A program made the translations under genes and the position numbers. Below, in pieces: positions 41,158 through 51,500 of a stretch of DNA of 64,000 bases. The notes beneath the pieces were generated by a model. That model did not search any database, was not told where the DNA came from, and was given only the letters and a program-made list of their open reading frames with translations. The DNA is from Certhia americana. Taxonomy: Eukaryota; Chordata; Aves; Passeriformes; Certhiidae. Positions within the stretch are counted from its first letter, which is position 1, and each line of letters opens with the position of its first letter. The stretch lies in NCBI GenBank assembly GCA_018697195.1, contig CM031857.1:98642256-98706255 (forward strand), read 5' to 3'.

Positions 41158-41950
41158 GGAAATAATTATAGCTCATAATATACTACATGCATCACAGTTC
41201 AGAAATGATTTGTCTTCTGACTGAAACAATTTGTCTTGAACACCAATTAATATTTTAATATTTTAGTGGCAAGCTCAGACTCAAATGATACATTCATATC
41301 TATTTGTTGGAATAAATGTGGATAATAAAAACCATGAGTCTCTGAACTCAGCTTTAAGTAATTAGTGTGCTTTCTATATGATGCTGAATTAACTAAAATC
41401 AAAAGACTACTCATCGCATGCAGGAAGATAAGTATAATGAAGGGAGTTGGAGAGTCTCAAGGTACTGCTGCATTTCAGAAAGAAAGCAGCACAGCTGCAA
41501 ACTAACAATGGCTTTTGTGTCCAGCATCCAGGACAAAAAAAGTCTTTACCATCCTGTGCAACACATAAACAGTATTGCACAAGTTTGTTTCTTTTAAACA
41601 GATTGAATTTTAGTTAGATGTCATTTGAATCCTGGGGCGAAATTTGCCATCTTTTGGTACCTCTGACTTTGCACTGCTCCTCTCTACAGGGTGACTTAAA
41701 TGTACTTTAGAGGGACATCTGTACTTTCAGAAGTCTGAAGGAATCATCAGTAGATGCCAACAACTTGGCAGAAGTTTTTTCTAAAGAAGAGTTTTCCTTA
41801 TATCTTAGCAGCTTGGAAAAAGCTTGTTCAAGGATGGCCCTGCATGGCAAAGCCTGGAAAGTTTTCGGTGCAAATGCAGTTTCACGGTGATGGAAACGCA
41901 TCGCAGCGCTGCCACGGGGAACAGCGAGTGCCTGCGGAGGACATTTCCAA
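41158..41950. other. EGFL6 upstream flank, no gene recognised
   Basis: AT-rich up to about 41880, then the base composition shifts towards the promoter island. No upstream exon was recognised. Confidence 0.55.
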
Positions 41951-41990
41951 AACATCCCAAGCAGGGATGCTTTGGATCCCAGGGGAACAA
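41951..41990. repeat. 40-bp module shared with intron 2, copy A
   Basis: AACATCCCAAGCAGGG followed by CTTTGGATCCCA and GAACAA. A copy at 47644-47683 matches at 36 of 40 positions in the same orientation. The similarity fades on both sides, so the source is either a short fragment of a dispersed element or a local copy. The family is unknown to me. Confidence 0.8.
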
Positions 41991-42281
41991 CAGCCCGCGG
42001 GACACGCCGGCTGTGGCACGGGGTAAACCACGAGCGGCCGGTCTCGGGCCGGGGCTCGTACCGCCCGCCGGAGCGGCTCGGCTTTCCCCGGGGGAGCACC
42101 GCCGTGGCTCCGCAGCCAGCTCCGGGCAGCCTGCCCTGCTCCAGCCGGGACCAGCCACCCTTCTCCGCCCCGGCTCCAGGCGCTGGGAGCGCGGCCGGGG
42201 GCGGGTCCGCTCCGCCCCGCCCGGTTATACGGCCCCGGCCCGCCGCCCGCCGCGCTCCGGCGCTGCTGCCGCGCCGCCGAG

Positions 42282-42397
42282 GGACAGCCCGGGGGACAGC
42301 CCGGGGGACAGCCCGGGGGACAGCCCGAGGGACAGCCCGAGGGACAGCCCAGGGGACAGCCCGGGGGACAGCCCAGGGGACAGCCCGGGGGACAGCC
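42282..42397 (+). repeat. 12-bp G-rich minisatellite in the likely 5' leader
   Basis: Nine full copies and one partial copy of the unit GGACAGCCCGGG, with variants ending GAG or AGG. Each junction is a run of three to five G separated by 7-8 bases, giving about ten G-runs on the sense strand. A 12-base period keeps all reading frames open. The repeat ends 50 bases before the EGFL6 start codon. Confidence 0.97.
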
Positions 42398-42447
42398 ACA
42401 CAGCGCCGGGGTCGGGGCCGAGCCGCCTGCCCGCCCGTGCCCGGGCG

Positions 42448-42515
42448 ATGGTGCCGGCCCCCGGGAGCGCCCTGCTCGCCGCACTGCTCGCCGCCGGGCT
42501 GCTCGCCGCGGGCAG
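42448..42515 (+). CDS. EGFL6: EGFL6 exon 1: start codon and signal peptide
   Basis: The ATG at 42448 has G at -3 and G at +4, a strong Kozak context. It opens a typical signal peptide: a short MVPAPGS head, a hydrophobic Leu/Ala core ([14 protein letters not shown]) and small residues before likely cleavage near AAG. The exon ends at CAG before a consensus donor GTGAGC, leaving a two-base split codon (AG) that exon 2 completes as Ser. The frame is also open upstream as far as 41824, but this ATG is preferred because it begins right at the signal peptide. Confidence 0.9.
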
Positions 42516-45500
42516 GTGAGCGGGGATGCGGGCGGGGAACGGGCGGGAGGGGCCCGGGCACTGCAGCCCCGCTGCCGGCGGGGTCGGTACCGCTGTTCCC
42601 CGGCGGCCCCGCCGGTGCCGGGCGCTCCCCGCCGTGCCGGGGTGTAGCGGGGCCCGCCGGCGGCCGCTCTCGGGGCCGTGGTGCTGAACGGAGCCCGCCC
42701 GGTTCGTGCGCTCCAGCGGGCGAGGAAGCCGCTCCCCCGAGGTACCCGCAGCGAAGCTGGGCACCCGTGCTCTGGGAAAAGCGGCGGCTAAAGTGGCGGT
42801 CCAAATGGGGGGAACAGCTGCACCATCTGTGGAAAGGTGTGAGCACCTCCAGTTCTTGGTCTGCCAGCATAAACAGCCCTTCACCAGCAGCCAGGCATCG
42901 CAGATGTTGGGTTCTATGGAGATAGATATGCTTTGGAAACGGAACGAGATTTTGAGAGAGGATCGATAAAACCACTTACTCCAGACCAAGCCATTCAGTG
43001 TTCCCTCTCCCAGTTCTCCAGAAGCAGAAGTGCTGCAGCAAGGGAATGGCTTGCAAAGGGAGAATTTGCAGCAACCGCATATGAAGTTTTCAAGATGTTT
43101 TGTGATTTATTTCTTTAATATGAGATCTGTGAATGGAAACATTTGCCATCAACAAGTGGCAGTGTGCTGTTCCAGCACATGTGAGGCTGTTGAGTGGTCA
43201 GCTCCTCAGGCACTGGAAGTTCGTGAACTCCAGAGCTGCCCCTATGACTTAGAGAAAGCACATTTGTTATTCTGTACCACCTCACACCGTTGTCGAGGGC
43301 GGGGGAAAAGGACTGTCCCCCAGGAAGAAGGGATTCTTTCCAATCAGCAAAGAGTGGTGGAGGGAGCCTGTCTGGTCTATTATTGGGATATTTTCATGTG
43401 AAATATTTCTTTCTTCTACCTCCTGTCATTAGTATTGTTGCTTATCTCATTGCTGTTTCCAGTAAATTGTTCTTACCTCAGCCCTCAATCTTTGCCTATT
43501 GTGTCTCCAATTTTCAACACCATCCTGCTGCAAGGGGAAGGGTGAGGGGAAATTGGGGGGAGCAAGAGAGGGTGGAGTGTGCTTGTGGAGAGTGTTGGTG
43601 AGGGGACTGATTTGGGGAAAACTATTCCTAAACAACAACAGCAATACAGGTTACAGCACAGTGAAACTTATGTTCAAAATGGTGCTAATGGCTCACACCA
43701 ATCTTGTGACAGCTAATGAACCAGCTTTTTATTTCAGTCACCTCAGTTCAAGCAGTCCTGGGATGTTGTGGTTACTATTCATCCTCACTGTTCTTTGCTA
43801 AATGTCACATAGTTCTGTCAGCAATACCACAGCCACATAAAATCAATTACTTCTTTCCTCCCTGGGCACCCTGGACTGCTAAGTAGCCACCTTTTGCACC
43901 AGTGCTGCCTCTCAGAGGACAGAGTTCTTCAGATACCACTCTTCCACTGACCTGCACTGTGATGTGACCTGCACAGTGTGCCTTCTCTTGCCTGGTTTTT
44001 TCAGTCACGTATTTTGGCTGCAGGTTCTTCAAGGCCAGGAATATTTTGCACACTAAGCAGACTGTGATAAGTCCAGCCACCTCACTCCAGTACTTTAGGT
44101 AGTCCCTCTGAAATCCTACAGGAATATCAGACAAGGAGGGATCAGAAGTGCCCTGTGCCTCCAGTCTACATTACTTCTTCCAGTAATTAATTACTCCTTC
44201 CGTCCAGGAGGGTTCATGTGACATTCTCCCAGGAATGGTTTGCCTGCCTGAAAGGATTTCCTCTTTCTAAGTTTCTTTTTTGAAAAATGCTGAACTCCTG
44301 ATAGAAATAGCTAATCTGATGGACATTGATTCTTCATGGGTAAGAGGGACTAACCTGACAAAACTGGTTTTCCTCCAAGATTTTGGGATCTAGTTGATCT
44401 TTCCCTCTACCAAAGGCAAGTTTTATCTTGATGCTTGTTGTGGAAGTCAGAACAAGTCTTCAGACTTTGTCAAGGGCAATATCTATAGAGTTCAGCAATG
44501 TTAATTTAATTTGCAGCTTTATGGAACATTTCCCAGCTTTAAGGAAAGTTTGTTCTGAAATCTTGAGAGATATCGTACACTTTATAATGACATTTTTTTT
44601 TATTGTGAAGTAAATTGTTAAATAAAACATTACTGAATCAGTTTTTTCTGTGAAAATGAGCACCGTTTGGAAAGGAATGAGATCCTTCTTCCTCCAGGCT
44701 TTAGGCATTTTAACCTTCCAGGGAGTCATAGCATTATCCAGATGCATTCAAAGGGATTTTCTGGGATGCAAGCAGAATGTACATTTACTATCCAGGTGAA
44801 TTCAAGGCCGCTTTCTAGTCTGCAAGCAGAACATATGTTCTTTAACTTGGATACTTGCAAGTGATGCAAGCCAGCAACGTGTGGATAACAAAATGGAAAA
44901 ATGTTATTTTATTGTCTATAGATGCAGAGGCAGGGTGCTGATTTGTCACAGACACACAAAGAAGAGTCATAACTTCAACACACTTTTTCCCCTGTCTGAA
45001 GACGTTCATGTACAAGTGCCTGTACTCCTGTAAACTGTATCTCTCGTTTGATGGCAAAGGCTGAGGGGCTTCAGAACAATTTATTCCAGCATGGAAGCTT
45101 TTTTACTTGCCAGAAGATACGAAGACCGACTCTTTGTTTAGAGTACCTCAGATACATGAGCTTATGCATTTCCTCTGAACTCCCTTCTAGTTCCAATGGT
45201 TCAGTTATTAAAGAAAACTCTGGAGTAACATCTTTTATCTTTGAAGTATATTCATGTATTTGTTCTACTAGTTTGCTTCAAAGATGTTTGCAGGAACTGT
45301 TCTGATGTGAATGCAACTGCTACAAATAAACACAGGAGGATACATGCAAAGCACTCCTGTAATGTGATAAAACATTACCTTTTTTGTGCCTCAGACTAAA
45401 AAATGCAAAAGTTCATGCCTGATGACTATTTTCCATCATTTTTTTTCCCACCATGAGATTTTTGTTGCAGCACATTTCCTTCCTCAATACCCCAAATCGC

Positions 45501-48500
45501 TTACTACAAAGCTCTCACCAAACAGAAATTTTCTGAGTCAAAACCAACACTTAGGACTCTTTGAAGAAAATCCATTTTAGATTTTGACTTGGATAAAGCA
45601 ATGGGGATAGAGGATTTTGGATAAAGGAAAGAATTTCATAAAGGGGACAGGCATGTGGTGGTGAAAAACTTAAGTAGCAGCAAGCAGAGGGAGAACTAAA
45701 GCCACAGCATTCATAGAAGCACAGGGGAGGTCCAGAAGATTTACATAGTTGTGAATTTCCATCAGATTTATAGTTGTGGCAACTAATATGGCAGGTTTTC
45801 CAGCTCTTGCAGCTGTTGATCTGCACAATGACTTTGAACCCCCTGGGCTTATTGGCAGGTGAAATTAACATTAATTTGTATGGTCAGGGAATCTCATGCA
45901 ACCAGAATGCTTGGGGCTGTCTGCACTTATGCAATCACTTTGCATGTATGCAGTGCCTGCAAGTCATAAGCTTTTATGGGGCTGACTGATGTTCTCATGT
46001 ATCTGAGAACATGCTTTTCTGTAGAATCAGTCTTTCATCATCCAAGGCAATAGTGCTGTCAGTAACGGTGTCATATATTCAATCCAGTTGTCCATGTGAC
46101 ACAAATTGAGGCAGCCCTATTGCCTTTGCTGGTATTAAGATGATTCATTCTAGCAAGAGAAATGGCTGTATTTTTTGCCTTTGCTGCCTTGCACAGTTGA
46201 TTTATTGCAGTTGAAACATTCCCATCATCCCAATTTCTCTGATCAAATGCAAGTTTGTATTCCTGTCTAGGAGCACTGCTCGAGGTTTGGTGAAATGAAA
46301 ATGCCTGACAGCAGACAAAACATAAGGGAATTGTGCACAGGGGTATACAGAGGACTGGACTAGAGCATTTCCCTGCTGGAGCTAATGCTTGTCCTTCCTT
46401 ATGCAGCTCGAGAGCTCCTGGGCAGCTGGGGGCTGTGAGCCAGCCTGGGGTGTGTCGCTATGGTTCCAGGTTGGATTGCTGTCCTGGCTGGAGAAAGAAC
46501 AAGGGCCACTGTGAAGGTAAGGTTAACTTTCTGTTTGTTTCCTCTCTGTTGCTGCATACCTGTTACTAATGAGGAGGTTTCTCACATGTCTGCCAGAAAT
46601 TAAAGAAGGAAAACTTCTGAGGAGTTGAAATCTCCTTACTCTGTGTGAGAGAGAGTAAACATGCTTGAGAGACCATCTCCTCAAAAAAAGCAGAGCTTTG
46701 GGTAAATAACACCAACATTTGTATGTTCATAAATTCTTAGATCCAGAAGGCACCATCTGTTCTAGCCTCCTGCACAGCCCTGCTCAGTGGCTATACTGTT
46801 ACAGCTGTTGATTACATGCCATAAATGTAGCATTTTCTAATGCTATATAAGGACCTCTAAAATGATTTTATATCAGGTTGCATCTTTTATCTTCAGATTA
46901 CATAGCCTCTGAGAACCAGAAGGTTATAACTTTCTAAAAATATAAATAAAATTCAAGAAATAAGTGCCCCTGACTTGAGCTTGGGTAGCCAGCCAGCATT
47001 CTGGTATGTGGATAGTTTGCTTAATGAAGAGACAATGACTCTTAAGACACTTCCAATTTGTAAAAGGTCTACATATCCCAATGAAAATGCAGTGTGGAAT
47101 ATCTCTCTCCCAATTTTACTTGGGCAAAACACAACAAAATCATAAAATATGTTTTAGAAATCTTTTCCAGATGCTGCACCTGTTGTCCCAGAGAGTTTTG
47201 CCTTTTATATCTAGTGAATTTGTATAGAGGCTTAAGATTATTCATTGCCTAAAATCCATATACTAAACAAGAAAGCTGCAAAAATGTCTCTGCTCTGTAT
47301 ATTATATGCCATTTTAAAAAAGGAAGAAGAGAATTATTGTAGTGTTTCTTGCATTGCTTAACTGCACATTAGTTTTGATGCAAATTAATACCTGGAGGGA
47401 TAACTGGCAAATGTAACTTTTGATCAGCCAGTGGAGTAGGCTGTCTTGTTTTAAAGCAATAGGTTTTCATAAAATTTGAAGACTGTTCTTTGGCAAATCA
47501 CTTTAAGCCACCTATAATGTAATTCTGCATTGTAAATCCAGATGTGGTGTTTTTCTTTGCTTCAGTGCTAACACTGCAAGCTGATCTTTTGCAGTCTTGC
47601 ACCTCCTCAGTTACAGAAGAGAAATGTGTCCATCCCATGGCAGAACATCCCAAGCAGGGGTTCTTTGGATCCCATGAGAACAAGCTGGTCTTGCAATGTG
47701 CCACGTTGCATTCAGGGCTGGAAGAAGTGTTGAAAAATGCCTCAATGTGCAGAGTTACTACCTCCAGTACATCTGAATGTATCTGTTAACATAGAGAAGA
47801 TACTTGAATTCAGAAAAAGTAATTTTAACATTAATTTTACCATGTAGTAACTAAACTTTTCTATAGTTTTCAGATCAGTTTAACTGCATAAGGAATCAAG
47901 ACTCACATCCTGGTGTGCTCTTTCTCTGTTTCCTCAGAGGTAGTCCTGATATAAAGGCATGTCTGGTTTGCTCTTCCTGAATAACTCCCATGCTGACAAT
48001 TAAAGTGTTTTCAGGAGCCTTAAGACTTATAAAAGTCAGCATTTAATTTCTGATCGATGATCCAGAGTACTTAGAGTTGCTTTTTAATGCATCCAGGTCT
48101 AATGTAGCCCTCTCAAATTATTGTAAACGTGATGCAATTATACTTGCTGGGATGTGTGGTAAGGATGGTTGTCTGATGACAGATGTGCTCTGGATGTTCC
48201 ACCATAGGATAGACACGTTCCTCAGCTGTAACTGAGGAGATCCAAGACTGTAAAACTGCTGTTGGATTATGTGTCTCTTTTGGCTCTAGGAGAGTGTTGT
48301 TGCCTCTTTCCTACTCCAGATGCCAAGCATAGCAACTCATGCTGCTGGCCAGCTGCTTCTCACATAGGCTTCCTAAAAAAAGGCAAGAGTACAAAACTAA
48401 ATGTGAGTTGTAAGCATTGCAGAAAAAAAAAAAAAAAGAAAAAAAAAAGAAAAAAAAAAAAAAAAGAGAAAAAGAGGGAGAGGCCTTTTGTCTTTCTAAA

Positions 48501-51500
48501 TCTGGAAAAACCCAAATTTTTGTAATTCATATTACTGCCACTATTCTCAAGGCCAAATAAAGTGCTAATCAGTAGTTACTGTGCTCAGACTAGAGGGAGA
48601 GGTAGAGGATGTTGAACTTGTGCAAAACCTTTTAGACAACTAAGCAGGGAAGAAGTTTACAAATAGAATATTTCTAACTTCTTATTTTTTCTCTCTCCTT
48701 TCTCTGCCTGACTCCACCAGCTACCTGTGGACATGGTTGCAAGTATGGCGAGTGCATGGGACCAAACAAATGCAAATGTTTCCCTGGATTTACAGGGAAA
48801 ACCTGTAATCAAGGTTTGTGCACATGTTCCAGAAAGGACACTGTTGGTTTTCCATTTCCTTATTTTTACTATGGTTTTTTTCATCTTCCAAAGCAATAAG
48901 CCAAGATGTATTTTTGATTATGTAGAAGAACTTAAGAATTTAAAGCTCTTGCATCTCCAGCATCCCAGACAAGCTCTAAGACTCCTTCAGCAGACAAAAG
49001 TTTGAAGCTATATTGTATATTTCCTATGGGCTGATGACAGAGGGAAACTATCATGTTTATAGTCAGAAGATTAAGGAATGGAGATATTATATAGGAAGGT
49101 ATCAGAAGAGTTGGAAGTCAATTCCAGAACTCATGTTATTTTCTTAACTAGCAGCCCATGTTTCTTTTTAAACTAATCTTCTAGTCAGAAAGACATGCAA
49201 TATGGTATGGTAGACATGTAATTTGTCAATCTGCCCTGGCTGTTTGTATACACTGATGGCATTTCTGAGAACTGCCATTGGGAGTCCTTAAAATTGTATT
49301 TAGATATATAAATGTACTGTTTCCCCTCCAAATCTGGAATTCAACATGGAAATACTTCAGTAAACACATTGGTAAGAGCTCAGGTTTTGTTTTTGTTTTT
49401 TTTTTTTCTGTTCCAAAATATGAGACTCCTGTCTTGGATCAGACAAAAGGAGCAGGTCACTGTGCATGGGGAAGCAGATGAGTGAACTGTACATGCTATG
49501 ATGGAAACATGACAAAAAGGCCACACAAATGACTAGGTCTGTACTTGCTATCTTCCTAAGCTCTTGCAGACTTCACTTGAAGATATTGCATTGCCATGCT
49601 AAACACACATTTTTTTAATGGTCAAAACAGCCCATTTATTACACAGTATCTTTCAAACAATATACTCTAAAGATGTGCTATTAAGTATTTTGGAAAAATC
49701 CAGCTTTTGCTGTTTCTCACAAAAACAGGGGAAAGAAGTTAAATCCTCCGTACCACTAGAGAGGAAAGGGAAAAAGCAGCTGTGGTTATATGTAACAGAT
49801 ATATAAGTACCACTTACAACTTCAGCCTCTAAACACAGAAGTTTAACCTCAAAAATTATTTGGCAGCTTAAATATTCCTAAAAGGCAACAGAGAAGCCCT
49901 CAGCTTTTAGGTGCTTTCCATGCAGTAACTCCATGTGCATTTGACATGTTCTCCACAGGCAATCTGATCAGTTCTGTGCACTTCAGTAGGTTCAGAGACT
50001 GAGGCTTGGAGGATTCAATGCAAAGACCTACACATGCAAATTCCCTCTTTTCCAGTGAGGTGGTGGCTGGTACAGGCCAGAAGTGTTCAAGAGCTGTTTG
50101 TTCAACATAATAGCCACATAGGTGGTCATGTTCCATCAGCCAGGAATGCTAATACCCACTTTTAATTTACTGGCAGATGTAGCCTTGGTCAGTGCTTACA
50201 GCAGAATGTCCTGCTGAGCAAGCTCAACATGAGCTAACTAAAATAACAGAGATAAGGGAACTGTATTAGTCTGCCACCAAGTCTGACCTAAATTACCCTT
50301 ATTTAGAGCTGTGTATGCTGTCTGAGAATATTGTGAGAGATAGGTGCAGATAAGCACTTTTGAAAATGTATGGTCTAAGTGGAATAACTTTTGTTCTCCA
50401 GTTTGCTCTCTAGTTTCTTTGTTAAAAGAGTCTTAGTTATTTAGTGGAGTCACACTAGCACAAAAATCCAGGGTGATTTGCAAGCAGACGGGTTGTCCTT
50501 TTTCAAACAGATCCTATGAGAATAATAGAATGCAACCCTCTCTCTTCCCTGGACTGAGCTGTAACAAGCACTTGTGCACCTCCACAAAGTTTATGCTTTG
50601 AATGGCCTGGAGGTTTTGTTCCTGTGTTCTGCAGGGTGTGACACCAGAACAGATGCTTCTCCCATTAGAAGTGGAGTTGCAGAAGCTTGGTGCTTGCCTG
50701 GAGAGCTGAATCTTTACTGAAATTGTATCATCAGTCATATGTGCTGTTAAACACACATTGAATGGGCTGCATATGCTGGTGAATTCTATAAATGAGTTCT
50801 GTCTATTTACTAATCACTACAAGAGGTAGAGGTGTCAGGTCATGGAAGTTAAAAACACAGATGTTATTCCCTTGTCATAGGCCAAATAGCATTGTCAGCA
50901 CTGCTCACCCTATACTACACAAATGAATGGTTTAGAATTATCATTTTCTCCATGTGAAGGATAGATGTTGGGGATTTGAAATTGATTTAGTTTCTGAGAA
51001 ACATTTAAATCCTGGATTTTGAGAAGGATTTAGGATTTTTATTCTCAGGATTTTTTAGATTTTTGAGATCCTTTTAAAGTCACATAATTATTATCATATA
51101 TTGTATTTCATTTCTGCTACTGATAATCTTGGTGCCAGTGTGTAGTTCAGAAAATTAAAGTAGAAATCTTTATATCACTATCTCAAACTGTTTTGCTCTT
51201 AGTCTCATGTTTTTGCCTTTCTAATACAGAGGTCAACTGGAGGGCTAGAACCAGGAAAAAACCAAAAAACCTCCCAAAAAAAGATTAGCTAGAATTCTCT
51301 CCACCCCTCCACTTCTTCCTAACAAGCTGCCAGATGTGGCCAGAGTTTGCATTAATTTTTCAAGTGTAGAGGTCTGTGTATGTTGGTTTTACTAGCAGTC
51401 TTTCAGCCAGATGGTCTGCTAAACTCTCATCTTCCAAATGGCTGGCTTATTTTCCATCCAGACGATTTCACTCTGGGGAACTCCAAACATTAGGCAACAT

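Larger units (their letters stand above)
42010..42790 (+). promoter_or_regulatory. EGFL6: EGFL6 CpG-island promoter
   Basis: Base composition changes abruptly to strongly GC-rich with dense CpG, and the island covers the EGFL6 first coding exon. Clustered GC boxes (GGGGGCGGG at 42197-42205 and CCGCCCCGCCC at 42212-42222) directly precede a TATA-like GTTATAC at 42224-42230. If that box is used, transcription would start near 42255-42265 and the 5' leader would include the 12-bp repeat. Start site and leader length are inferred. Confidence 0.8.
46517..48720. other. EGFL6 intron 2
   Basis: GTAAGG donor and CTCCACCAG acceptor. It contains a possible old CR1-like scrap at about 46728-46800, copy B of the 40-bp module at 47644-47683 and a long A-rich tract at 48421-48480. 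Confidence 0.8.

Noticed and set aside
41972..42925. 317-codon plus-strand frame overlapping EGFL6 exon 1 in another frame
   Set aside because: Same cause: GC-rich DNA and the repeat. It runs through the exon 1 donor site and the intron and has no recognisable domain.
41707..42975. Long minus-strand open frame (422 codons) across the promoter island
   Set aside because: It is produced by high GC and by the 12-bp repeat, which has no stop in any frame. The translation is low-complexity Pro/Arg/Ala and matches no family.
43847..44134. 95-codon minus-strand frame in intron 1
   Set aside because: No similarity to any family I know; probably chance.
44667..44864. Open frame across the 54-bp duplication in intron 1
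   Set aside because: 54 is a multiple of three, so the duplication keeps the frame open by arithmetic alone; no domain.
48262..48525. Poly-Lys open frame in intron 2
   Set aside because: It is the translation of the A-rich tract at 48421-48480.
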